From: DAOUAE01 sp034433795
GTDB taxonomy: Bacteria > Chloroflexota > UBA6077 > FW602-bin22 > DAOUAE01
DNA length: 64,000 nucleotides
NCBI GenBank assembly: GCA_034433795.1
Contig: DAOUAE010000019.1
Span: 27,011 to 91,010, forward strand
Reading direction: 5' to 3'
The translations under genes were made by a program, and so were the position numbers. Below are positions 8,371-16,205 of this stretch, in pieces (the first letter of the stretch is position 1; every line of letters starts with the position of its first letter). Under the pieces are notes generated by a model. The model saw only the letters and a program-made list of their open reading frames with translations. It searched no databases and was not told the DNA's origin.

Positions 8371-8639
8371 ACTCCCTCCGTTTGTGATGGTGCTCTTTGT
8401 CTCTGGCGAGGGGCCGGCCCGGTCGAAGATGGGGTTGAAGGGCAGAGCGGATGGCCGCTGTGGGCGGGCACTGCGCCGGACGCTGGCCCTCGCGCCACGC
8501 TGCGCCCAGAACTGGTCTTTGGGACGTCTCTCAGTATCGCCGGCGGGCATTAAACCGTCGTTAAGTGGGTGTTAGCCGCCGGCAAAATCTGCTGGCGGCC
8601 TGACAGCCCGGCCGCCCATGCGCTATAACTATCCGTGGA
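8371..8639. other. Intergenic region between divergent genes
   Basis: It holds the ribosome site of the YceI-like gene, the promoter of the rightward gene at its far end, and no further gene that I can support. Short open frames here look like chance frames in GC-rich DNA. I could not place a convincing leftward promoter. Confidence 0.5.
8600..8629 (+). promoter_or_regulatory. Promoter with -10 exactly 10 nt before the ATG
   Basis: CTGACA and TATAAC are spaced by 18 nt. Only 10 nt separate the -10 from the ATG and they contain no Shine-Dalgarno sequence, so the mRNA is probably leaderless or nearly so. Confidence 0.6.
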
Positions 8640-9809
8640 ATGCGACCGGTACGGGTGATCTCGGCGACTCTGCCTGACGGACGGGCTCTCTGGACCATCG
8701 GCGATTGGGGCAACGCCAGCGAGCACATCGGCCGACGATGGGAGGAGGTCGGTTTCGCTGCCCTCACCGCCGCTCTGGCGGACCGGCCGGCTCTGGCTGG
8801 CGGTGAGCTGCGGGCGGTTCTGAATCTGACCACCGACCCGGCGCTCCAGGAACAGTTCTCCAGCCTGGGGCTCCCGAATCCCGATGTGGTCCTGCTCGTT
8901 GAAGGGAAGGATGGGCTGTGTCTCCGGCCGGTGGACCTGAAATGGTCGTTGGAGACGGCCAGTTACCACCAGATCAGCGCCGGGGCGCTCCAGGCGCTGG
9001 TCACGGCCGCCCGTCCGCAGTTCGCGGCCCTGCTCCAGGCGGTCGGCGTCCCGGCCCTGACCGGGAGCTACCGCGACGGCTTCTTTTTCGCCCCGGACAG
9101 CCGACCGAACCGTGAGTTCCTCACGTCGCCGGCCAACCGGCGACAGGAGTACGCTCTGGAGCCCCACGAGGTGGTCATGGTGCCGGTGGACCCGGTCGCC
9201 TTTTTCAGCCCGCTGCCGGGCTGGGCCCTGGCCGAGCGTCTGGCCCGGATCGACCGGGTCACCACGCTGAGCACCGTGCTGGAGACGGCCGAGCGGTACT
9301 ACCGGCTGGGGGCTGGCATCCAGGGAGCGCTGGTCAAACTCCGGACGCCTCTCTTCAGCCCGGAGCCGGCGGCGGTCGACGTGCTCGAGGCCTTCGAGGA
9401 CCTGGCGCGCCAGGTCCGGCCGCTGACCAGCGCCAACCTCCTGCGGGCCATCGAACGCCCGATGCAGGCGCGGGCCGAGCGTCTCCAGCGCCTGCGCCAG
9501 CTGCACCGCTGCCCCTACACCTTCCGTGATCTTCTGCAGGACCTGGCCGGGCACGGCATTGTGGTCCCGGAGGATGATACCCCCGAGGGACGACAGGCCC
9601 GTCGCCCCTGGGTCCAGATCCACCGGACGGTGGCCGCCGAGCACCGTCAGGCCATCAACCAGGCTGGCATGCGTCTCCTGGCCAGCGGGCTGAACGAGGT
9701 CCAGGCTCTGGAGGTGCTGGAGCGGCGCCAGGAGGCGTTCGCCCGGCAGGCCCGGGAGCGCGCCCGGCAGCTGCTGGCGGAGGCCCTGGCGCGGTCGGAG
9801 GGCGGCTGA
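8640..9809 (+). CDS. Unassigned protein, possible PD-(D/E)XK nuclease fold in N-terminal half
   Basis: A 389-residue soluble protein I cannot name. Residues 80-112 read as a possible restriction-endonuclease-like core: PD at 81-82 at the start of a hydrophobic strand (PDVVLLVEG), a second strand ending in VDLKW (Asp99, Lys101), then a helix containing Gln111 (SYHQISAGAL), like the RecB-type QxxxY helix. The C-terminal third is helical and Arg/Glu/Ala-rich (LERRQEAFARQARERARQL). No membrane segment or signal peptide is visible. It stands alone between divergent and convergent neighbours. The nuclease reading is inference only. Confidence 0.7.
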   Translation: MRPVRVISATLPDGRALWTIGDWGNASEHIGRRWEEVGFAALTAALADRPALAGGELRAVLNLTTDPALQEQFSSLGLPNPDVVLLVEGKDGLCLRPVDLKWSLETASYHQISAGALQALVTAARPQFAALLQAVGVPALTGSYRDGFFFAPDSRPNREFLTSPANRRQEYALEPHEVVMVPVDPVAFFSPLPGWALAERLARIDRVTTLSTVLETAERYYRLGAGIQGALVKLRTPLFSPEPAAVDVLEAFEDLARQVRPLTSANLLRAIERPMQARAERLQRLRQLHRCPYTFRDLLQDLAGHGIVVPEDDTPEGRQARRPWVQIHRTVAAEHRQAINQAGMRLLASGLNEVQALEVLERRQEAFARQARERARQLLAEALARSEGG

Positions 9810-9818
9810 GCGCGCCGG

Positions 9819-10157
9819 TCAGGCTCCCTCCGGGTCGGCCTCGAAGCGGAAGACCTCCTGGAGCGGCTGGACGGCCCCCGGACCGGCGAGCCGGGGCGGC
9901 GTCACAAACATGCTCTCGGTCACCTCGCGGTTCCAGCGCTGGTGCTCGGGATCGGCCGAGAGCACCTCGATCATCCGCTGCAGGTTTTCGGCCTCCAGGT
10001 AGAAGAAGAGTTCGGTCCCCCGCAGGAAGATGCTGTAGCGCTTGACCCCCGCCCGGCGAATGGCCTCCAGGACCGAGGGCCAGACCGCCCGGTGGACCTC
10101 GATGTACTCCTGGACCCGTTCGGGCTTGAGTTGAACGGTGAAGGCCAGGCGTTCCAT
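9819..10157 (-). CDS. L-rhamnose mutarotase family protein
   Basis: A 112-residue dimeric ferredoxin-like-fold protein. The family interconverts anomers of L-rhamnose. Landmarks are VQLKPERVQEYIEVHRAVWP, which contains the active-site region with His and Trp, followed by RYSIFLRGTELFFYLE. The conserved Trp-bearing helix is HQRWNREVTESMF. No rhamnose catabolic genes are nearby, so the true substrate is open. GGGAGGGAG precedes the ATG. Confidence 0.87.
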   Translation of the reverse strand: MERLAFTVQLKPERVQEYIEVHRAVWPSVLEAIRRAGVKRYSIFLRGTELFFYLEAENLQRMIEVLSADPEHQRWNREVTESMFVTPPRLAGPGAVQPLQEVFRFEADPEGA

Positions 10158-10192
10158 GGCTCTCCCTCCCGCCAGAAAGTATCGCGCGCCGG

Positions 10193-11041
10193 TCAGAGGC
10201 CGCTGGCCCCGTGCAGGAGCAGACGCAGGCCCACCAGCATCAGCGCCAGCGCCAGGAGACGTAAGATCAGCGTCCCGTGGACGCGCTGCGCCAGACGGGC
10301 GCCGATCTGGGCGCCGACCACCACGCCCAGCGCCAGGGCGCTGGCCCGGCGCCAGCCGGTGTGGAACTCGCCGGTCAGCAGGTGCACGACCGTCGCCGTC
10401 AGGGCCATGATCGCCAGCACGAAATGGCTGGTGGCGGTGGCGATGTGGGCCGGGAAGTGCAGCAGATGGACGAGGACCGGGACGTGGATGATGCCCCCGC
10501 CGATGCCCAGCACACTGGAGAGGAACCCGACCAGCAGACTGGCGATCAGCCCCAGCGGGAGCGAGTAGGCGTAGCGGTAGGTCTTGCCCGTGCGGTCGGT
10601 GATCATCCGCATCGTCTGGCCCGGTTGTGGGGGGCTGTCCGCCGGGTCAGGCCCGTTCTCCGGGCGATGGGCGGTCACCAGCACCAGGACCCCGCCTCCG
10701 ACCAGAAGCAGCCCCAGAATGAGGTCGAACAGCCCCCGTGGCAGCCACTGAACCACCAGCGCCCCGGCCACGGCGCCGGGAATGGTGGCCAGGGCGAAGC
10801 GCAGCCCACTGGCGACATCGACCCGCCGCTGGCGAGCGTAGGCCAGGGTGCCGGAGAGGGCGTTGAGGCCCACCACCGCCAGTGAGATGCTGGTGATCGT
10901 CGCCGGGCTCTCCGTGGGGTACAGGAGCAGCAGGACCGGCACCAGGATGAAGCCGCCCCCGGCGCCGATCAGTGTGCCGTAGGCCCCGACCAGCAGGCCG
11001 AGGGCGGCCAGCGCGAGAAAGGTCAGAGGGGTCATCGCCAC
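10193..11041 (-). CDS. TauE/SafE family membrane exporter
   Basis: A 282-residue protein with about eight hydrophobic helices in two repeat halves. Each half carries the family glycine motif (GTLIGAGGGFILVP near the N-terminus, SVLGIGGGIIHVP in the second half). Members export sulfite, sulfoacetate or other small organic anions. A hydrophilic stretch of about 35 residues (around residue 125-160) joins the halves. The start overlaps the end of the upstream deacetylase gene by 10 bp, so the two form an operon. A second Met at residue 3 is an alternative start. Confidence 0.9.
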   Translation of the reverse strand: MAMTPLTFLALAALGLLVGAYGTLIGAGGGFILVPVLLLLYPTESPATITSISLAVVGLNALSGTLAYARQRRVDVASGLRFALATIPGAVAGALVVQWLPRGLFDLILGLLLVGGGVLVLVTAHRPENGPDPADSPPQPGQTMRMITDRTGKTYRYAYSLPLGLIASLLVGFLSSVLGIGGGIIHVPVLVHLLHFPAHIATATSHFVLAIMALTATVVHLLTGEFHTGWRRASALALGVVVGAQIGARLAQRVHGTLILRLLALALMLVGLRLLLHGASGL

Positions 11042-12147
11042 GCTCCGACAGGCGGAGAGTCAGGAGGGGAGGACGCAGCCGAGAGCGCCGGGTGCGCGCT
11101 CAGCCGGTCGAGCAGGGCGGCGATGGCGGGACCGACCTCGGGGGGTTCTTCCGGGGCGGCCGCGTCGTGCAGGGCCCGCAGGCGCTGCTCGGTAAGCAGG
11201 CCCCGGCCGTCACAGAGAACGGCCCCGGCCAGCGCCCAGCAGCGGGCCACCGCCTCGGGCGCGTATCCGCCCCCGCCGACCACCAGGAGACGGCCGGCGC
11301 AGAGGTCGTGCGCCAGATCGTGCAGCCGGTGGGCCAGACGGACATAGCCCGTCGTGGTCAGACCCAGCCGGACCAGCGGGTCGGCCCAGTGGACGTCGGC
11401 TCCCAGGTCCACGATCAGGAACTCGGGGCGGTAGCGGCGCACGGCCGGGACCACGATGGTCTCAAAGACTGTCAGGTAGTGGGCGTCGCCGGTCCGGCGC
11501 GGCAGCGGCACGTTGAGGATGTGGCCGTAGCCCGGACCCCGGCCCTGCTCGGTCCAGTGGCCGCTGCCGGGGTAGAAGCCCGGGTCGTAGCGGTGGAGCG
11601 AGACCACGAGGACCGGCTCGCTCTCCAGGAGGGCCTGGGTGCCGTCGCCATGGTGGCCGTCGCAGTCGACAATGGCGATGCGTCGGTAACCGTATTCGCG
11701 CTGGAGGACCCGAACGGCGATGACCAGGTCGTTGAAGACGCAGAAGCCGGCGGCCCGGTCCCAGCGGGCGTGGTGGAGACCGCCGCTGGGGTTGAAGGCG
11801 TGGGTCACCGTCCCGCTGGCCACCAGCCGGGCGCCCAGCAGGGTGGCCCCGACGCTGACCCGGGCCCGGTCGAAGAGTCCCCGGTAGGCGGGGGTGGCCC
11901 CCTGGTCGAGGAAGCCGTGGCCGAGGCGGTCCATCTGTTCGACCAGGGCCAGGTAGCCGGGGTCGTGGGCCAGCAGCAGTTCGCTCAGGCTGGCCGGCGC
12001 GGGGCGGACACACCGGCGGCTCAAGGGAAGGTCCAGCCGCTGCATCAGGTCGCGGGCCAGGCGGTAGCGGGCCCAGGCCTCCGGCAGCCGGGCGAAGCCC
12101 CGGCCATCGTAGGCCTCGTGGTAGAGGAGGGCGGTCTGACAGGTCAT
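11032..12147 (-). CDS. Histone deacetylase family protein (AcuC/acetylpolyamine amidohydrolase-like)
   Basis: A 371-residue zinc hydrolase of the arginase/deacetylase fold that removes acetyl groups from lysine side chains or polyamines. Visible active-site elements are GGLHHAR (the two-His region), DCDGHHGDGTQ (charge relay and zinc ligands), LGADVHWADPL (the usual GxDxHxxDP zinc segment, here with a shifted spelling) and the glycine-rich GGGGYAP. ATG was chosen over an upstream extension because the domain begins at once (TALLYHEAYDGRG) and a good promoter lies just before it. The TauE-type gene follows in the same unit. Whether it acts on proteins such as acetyl-CoA synthetase or on small amides is unknown. 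Confidence 0.9.
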   Translation of the reverse strand: MTCQTALLYHEAYDGRGFARLPEAWARYRLARDLMQRLDLPLSRRCVRPAPASLSELLLAHDPGYLALVEQMDRLGHGFLDQGATPAYRGLFDRARVSVGATLLGARLVASGTVTHAFNPSGGLHHARWDRAAGFCVFNDLVIAVRVLQREYGYRRIAIVDCDGHHGDGTQALLESEPVLVVSLHRYDPGFYPGSGHWTEQGRGPGYGHILNVPLPRRTGDAHYLTVFETIVVPAVRRYRPEFLIVDLGADVHWADPLVRLGLTTTGYVRLAHRLHDLAHDLCAGRLLVVGGGGYAPEAVARCWALAGAVLCDGRGLLTEQRLRALHDAAAPEEPPEVGPAIAALLDRLSAHPALSAASSPPDSPPVGAWR

Positions 12148-12176
12148 GGCCGATCCTGATTGGGGCAACTGGGCCC

Positions 12177-12206
12177 ATTCTACCGGTCTCCGGTCCGCCC
12201 TGTCAA
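12177..12206 (-). promoter_or_regulatory. Strong sigma70-type promoter of the deacetylase-TauE unit
   Basis: On the minus strand a perfect TTGACA is followed after 18 nt by TAGAAT, about 30 nt before the ATG of the deacetylase gene. It faces away from ftsH. Confidence 0.7.
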
Positions 12207-12268
12207 AGGCGGTGGAATGCCCCTTGCATGCACCTCTGGTCCGACCCGGTGGCAGGGGGTGACAGCCG

Positions 12269-14158
12269 ATGAACGGGAACGGCGAGGGCTGGGTGACGCG
12301 GGCGGGTCTCCTGCTGGCGCTGATCGTCGGCACCGCGCTGCTCGTGGTGGCCCTCGTGACCGTGCGTCCGCCGCACCGCGGGGACCAGGAGGTCACGCTC
12401 CGCCAGCTGGCCCAGGAGATCAAGGGCAGCCGTGTCAGCGGGCTGGTGATCGCTGGCGAGACCGTTCGGGTGGCGATGGCCGATGGGCGGCACGTCACCG
12501 CTTACAAAGAGCCCGGCGTCTCGCTGGCTCAGACCCTTCGCGCCTACGGCGTCACCGACCAGCAGCTGGCGGCCGTGGAGATGGCCGTCGAGCCAGCGGG
12601 CGACGGAGGGTGGCTGTCGGTCCTGGTCTGGATGCTGCCGCTGGTGCTGTTCGGGGCTCTGGTGCTCTTTCTCCTGCGCCAGTCGCCGGGACAGGGCGGC
12701 GCCTCGGATCAGGCCTTCTCGTTTCTGAAGAGCCGGGCCCGCAAGATCACCTTCGACCGGCCGCGGGTCCGCTTCAGCGACGCCGCCGGCGTCGAGGAGG
12801 CCAAGCAGGAGCTCATTGAGGTGGTCGAGTTCCTCAAGCAGCCGGAGAAGTTCGCCGCCATGGGGGCCCACGTCCCCAAAGGAGTGCTGCTGGTCGGCCC
12901 GCCCGGCACGGGCAAGACCCTCCTGGCCCGGGCGGTGGCCGGCGAGGCCGGGGTGCCCTTCTTCTCCATCTCGGGCTCGGAGTTCGTCGAGATGTTCGTC
13001 GGCGTCGGGGCGGCCCGCGTGCGCGACCTCTTCGAGCAGGCCCGCCGGAACGCCCCGTGCATCGTCTTCATCGACGAGATCGACGCGGTGGGGCGCCAGC
13101 GCGGCATCGGCATCGGCAGCGGCCACGATGAGCGCGAGCAGACGCTCAACCAGATCCTGGTCGAGCTCGACGGCTTCGACCGGACGACCAATGTTATTGT
13201 GATGGCGGCCACCAACCGCCCCGATGTCCTGGACCCGGCCCTCCTGCGCCCGGGGCGTTTCGACCGGCGCATCGTCCTGACCCCCCCGGACCTGGCCGGC
13301 CGGGAGGCGATCCTGCGGGTCCACGCCCGGGGGAAGCCCCTGGCGCCGGAGGTCGACCTCGCCCAGGTGGCCCGCCAGACGGCCGGTTTCTCCGGCGCCG
13401 ATCTGGAGAACCTGCTCAACGAGGCGGCGATCCTGGCCGCCCGCCGCAACCGCTCGGCCATCGGCCCGACCGAGATCGAGGAGGCCATCGACCGGATCCT
13501 GGCCGGGCCCCAGCGGCGCAGCCGGCTCATCGGTCCCCGGGAGAAGGCGCTGACCGCCTACCACGAGGCCGGGCACGCCCTGGTCGCCCATCTCCTGCCC
13601 CATGTTGACCCGGTGCACAAGATCAGCATCATCGCCCGCGGGCTGTCCGGGGGTCAGACGCGGATCGTGCCGCTGGAGGAGCGGCAGGTCTGGACCTACT
13701 CGCAGCTGATGGAGCACCTGGCCTTCATCCTGGGCGGACTGGCGGCCGAGGAGCTGGTCTTTGGGGAGATCAGCACCGGCTCCCAGAACGACCTGGAGCA
13801 GGCCACCGCTCTGGCCCGCCGGATGGTCTGCGAGTACGGGATGAGCGAGCGTCTGGGGCCGGTCGCCTTGAGCGGTCGCGATGGGCTCCGGCTGTGGCCG
13901 GGCCTGGGACCGCTGCGCGAGCCGACCACGACCGACTACAGCGACGCCACCGCCAGCGAGATCGACCACGAGGTGCGGCGTCTGATCGGCCGGGCCCACC
14001 ACCAGGCACGCGATGTGCTGGAGCGGTATCGTGAGCGCCTGGTCGCCCTGGCCGAGGCGCTCATCGCCCAGGAGACGCTGCAGGGGGAGGAGCTGCAGCG
14101 GCTCCTGGAGGGGGCCGGGCGGCCAGCGGTCGCCACCGGCGAGGGAGGGGGATCGTGA
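12269..14158 (+). CDS. ftsH: FtsH, ATP-dependent zinc metalloprotease
   Basis: A 629-residue membrane AAA+ protease that degrades misfolded and regulatory membrane or cytosolic proteins. Two transmembrane helices (about residues 11-32 and 115-136) flank a small exoplasmic domain. The AAA domain has Walker A GPPGTGKT (210-217), Walker B IVFIDEIDAVG and the arginine-finger region RPGRFDRRI. The M41 protease domain has HEAGH at 432-436. The usual ALGYT segment after the protease site reads LSGGQTRIVPLEE here, a mild divergence. The ribosome site AGGGGGTGA precedes the ATG. A small gene overlaps its stop codon. Confidence 0.95.
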   Translation: MNGNGEGWVTRAGLLLALIVGTALLVVALVTVRPPHRGDQEVTLRQLAQEIKGSRVSGLVIAGETVRVAMADGRHVTAYKEPGVSLAQTLRAYGVTDQQLAAVEMAVEPAGDGGWLSVLVWMLPLVLFGALVLFLLRQSPGQGGASDQAFSFLKSRARKITFDRPRVRFSDAAGVEEAKQELIEVVEFLKQPEKFAAMGAHVPKGVLLVGPPGTGKTLLARAVAGEAGVPFFSISGSEFVEMFVGVGAARVRDLFEQARRNAPCIVFIDEIDAVGRQRGIGIGSGHDEREQTLNQILVELDGFDRTTNVIVMAATNRPDVLDPALLRPGRFDRRIVLTPPDLAGREAILRVHARGKPLAPEVDLAQVARQTAGFSGADLENLLNEAAILAARRNRSAIGPTEIEEAIDRILAGPQRRSRLIGPREKALTAYHEAGHALVAHLLPHVDPVHKISIIARGLSGGQTRIVPLEERQVWTYSQLMEHLAFILGGLAAEELVFGEISTGSQNDLEQATALARRMVCEYGMSERLGPVALSGRDGLRLWPGLGPLREPTTTDYSDATASEIDHEVRRLIGRAHHQARDVLERYRERLVALAEALIAQETLQGEELQRLLEGAGRPAVATGEGGGS

Positions 14159-14400
14159 CGGCCCGGCAGGAGGGCGGACAGGCGGGTCTGCGAGCGGTCG
14201 TCGAACGGCTGTACGGCTACGGGCTGGCGGCGGCCCATGAGGACAAGCTGGCCCTGGCCCATGAGTACTTCACGCGCGCGCTGCAGCTTATCGACGAGGC
14301 CGGGCTGGCGCCGGCTCTGCGGATGAAGGTCCTGGCCGCGCTGCGCCGCGCCGAGCAGGCGCTGCGCCAGCGGCCCCTCAGCGAGCGCCCCTGGCTCTAA
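14155..14400 (+). CDS. Small helical (TPR-like) protein coupled to ftsH
   Basis: An 81-residue protein starting with GTG that overlaps the ftsH stop as GTGA, so it is translationally coupled. The body is alpha-helical, with a helix pair (YGYGLAAAHEDKLALAHEY then FTRALQLIDEAGLAP) that resembles one tetratricopeptide repeat. It contains no membrane segment. I do not recognise the family. Coupling suggests an FtsH-associated adaptor or simply a cotranscribed gene (inference). Its stop overlaps the stop of the convergent phosphoribosyltransferase gene. Confidence 0.65.
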   Translation: MTARQEGGQAGLRAVVERLYGYGLAAAHEDKLALAHEYFTRALQLIDEAGLAPALRMKVLAALRRAEQALRQRPLSERPWL

Positions 14401-15056
14401 TGTTCAGCGGTCGGTGAGGCGTGGGTCCGGGCCTTCTCCAGTAAGGCCCGGACCTCGTCGTCGGTGATCTGGCGGAAGTCGCGGTACCAGGCCCCGACGG
14501 CGAAGAAGGGGGAGGGGGTGGCCAGGCAGACCACCTCGTCGACCTCGCGGCTGAGGGTGCGCAGCACCTCGGGAGGCGCCACCGGGACAGCCAGGACCAG
14601 GCGCCTGGGCTGCTGCCGGCGCACGGCGTGAATGGCGGCGTGGATGGTGAAGCCGGTGGCGATCCCGTCGTCGACGAGGATCACGGTCCGGCCCTGCAGG
14701 GAGGGGAGCCCCCGGTCGCCCCGGTAGAGGCGGCGCCGCCGCTCGATCTCGGCCTTCTGCTCGGCGATCTCGGCGTCGATGTACATGCGCGGGATCCGCA
14801 GGGCGGCGATCTCGGCCTCGTTAAGTTGCAGGTCCCCGGTCTCGCAGAGCGCGCCGATAGCGTACTCCGGATTCTCCGGCGCCCCGATCTTGCGGCAGAG
14901 GAGCACGTCCAGCGGCAGACCCAGCGCCCGGCTGATCTCGTAGCCGACGACCACGCCCCCCCGGGGCATGGCCAGGACAAGGGCGTCGGTGCCTTTGTAG
15001 TGCTGGAGCGCGGCCGCCAGCCGACGCCCCGCGTCGGCCCGGTCTTCGAAGATCAT
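14397..15056 (-). CDS. Phosphoribosyltransferase family protein
   Basis: A 219-residue type I PRTase-fold protein. The PRPP-binding loop is TVILVDDGIATGFT, with the two acidic residues and Thr/Gly pattern of the family. The N-terminal region has ALVLAMPRGGVVVGYEIS and CRKIGAPENPEYAIGA, features of a subgroup annotated only as phosphoribosyltransferase and often encoded near dienelactone hydrolases. The substrate is unknown. ATG is supported by a GGGGGGAAA ribosome site and a promoter. The end is convergent with the ftsH-linked small gene. Confidence 0.87.
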   Translation of the reverse strand: MIFEDRADAGRRLAAALQHYKGTDALVLAMPRGGVVVGYEISRALGLPLDVLLCRKIGAPENPEYAIGALCETGDLQLNEAEIAALRIPRMYIDAEIAEQKAEIERRRRLYRGDRGLPSLQGRTVILVDDGIATGFTIHAAIHAVRRQQPRRLVLAVPVAPPEVLRTLSREVDEVVCLATPSPFFAVGAWYRDFRQITDDEVRALLEKARTHASPTAEH

Positions 15057-15074
15057 GGCTTTCCCCCCACGCCA

Positions 15075-15102
15075 ATTGTAGCCGATCTCGGCCTGTCTGC
15101 AA
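15075..15102 (-). promoter_or_regulatory. Sigma70-type promoter of the phosphoribosyltransferase gene
   Basis: On the minus strand TTGCAG and TACAAT are separated by 16 nt, ending about 19 nt before the ATG. Confidence 0.6.
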
Positions 15103-15185
15103 GTGGCTGGCCAGCCCGGGCCGACCGCCGAACGCCCGCATGATTCCTCGCGAATCTTCCACCGGTGGCGCTGGGCCGGGGGCCA

Positions 15186-15214
15186 TTGCCAGGCTGCCGG
15201 TGGCCGGCTAGAAT
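15186..15214 (+). promoter_or_regulatory. Sigma70-type promoter of the MBL-fold gene
   Basis: TTGCCA and TAGAAT are separated by 17 nt. The short leader carries GGGGGGAGCG before the ATG. Confidence 0.65.
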
Positions 15215-15236
15215 AGGCGCCACAGGGGGGAGCGCG

Positions 15237-16205
15237 ATGCAGCCGCACACCGACTTCAAGTTCCATCCGCGGATCACCCAGATCGGCTGCTACTGGGGCC
15301 AGGGCGGCCACACCGAGCTGTACCTGCTGGAGGGGGAGACGCTGGCCCTCATCGATACCGGCGTCAGCGACACCCCCGAGCGCTACATCGCCCCGGCTCT
15401 GGCAAGCATCGGCCGGTCGCTGGGGGACATCGGTCTTATCCTCAACACTCACGGTCATATGGACCACGCGGGGGGCAACGGTCAGATCGTGGCCGCGGCC
15501 GGCTGCCCGGTCTGGCTGCCGGCCGACGATGTGGCCATCGCCGAGGACCCGGACCAGCAGTTCGCCCTGTACTTTGCCCCGAACGAGCAGCTTCTGGGCC
15601 GCGTCGACCGCCTGGAGGCGGCCCGGGCCGAGTTCCGCCAGCAGGCGGGCACACCGGTCCGGGTGAGCCGGGCCCTGCGCGACGGCGACCTGGTGGACCT
15701 GGGGCGGGGCCTCCGCCTGCGGGTGGTCCACTGTCCGGGGCACACGCTGGGCTCCAGCAGCTTCTTCTGGGAGGACGAGGGGATCCTCTTCAGCGGCGAC
15801 TGCGCCCTGGGGATGGGCAGTCGTCCCGGCGGCTTTCCCCTCATCTACTTTCCCGACCTCTACGAGCAGAGCCTGGCCCGGCTGCTGACGCTGGACCTCC
15901 GGGTGCTCTGTCTGGGCCACCACTATTTCAGCCGGACCCTGACCCGCGAGTCGGTGAAGTATGGTCCGGCTGCCCGCCAGTTCCTGAGCGAATCGCTGGC
16001 GATCGCTGGCCTCATCCGCGATGCGGTGGCCAGCGCGACCCTGGCGCAGCCGGAGGCGGACTTTCTGACGGTGGCCCGGGCGGCGCTCGACCGGCTGGAG
16101 GGGGTGCTGTCCTTCCGTCGCGATCCGGAGACCGGGCTGCCGGTGGCCGGCCCGACCGCCGCCCTCTACAGCAACTGGCGGCGCTACCGGCCGGCGGGCG
16201 GCTGA
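15237..16205 (+). CDS. MBL-fold metallo-hydrolase
   Basis: A 322-residue metallo-beta-lactamase-fold protein with the dinuclear metal motif THGHMDHAGG, a further His ligand in VHCPGHTLGSS, an Asp ligand in FSGDCALG, and His-containing LGHHYF at the end of the core. The fold covers hydrolases of thioesters, lactones and many other substrates, and nothing here fixes which. The last 100 residues form a helical extension. ATG was chosen over an earlier in-frame start because of promoter and ribosome-site placement. The 3' end overlaps the convergent glycosyltransferase by 22 bp. Confidence 0.88.
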   Translation: MQPHTDFKFHPRITQIGCYWGQGGHTELYLLEGETLALIDTGVSDTPERYIAPALASIGRSLGDIGLILNTHGHMDHAGGNGQIVAAAGCPVWLPADDVAIAEDPDQQFALYFAPNEQLLGRVDRLEAARAEFRQQAGTPVRVSRALRDGDLVDLGRGLRLRVVHCPGHTLGSSSFFWEDEGILFSGDCALGMGSRPGGFPLIYFPDLYEQSLARLLTLDLRVLCLGHHYFSRTLTRESVKYGPAARQFLSESLAIAGLIRDAVASATLAQPEADFLTVARAALDRLEGVLSFRRDPETGLPVAGPTAALYSNWRRYRPAGG

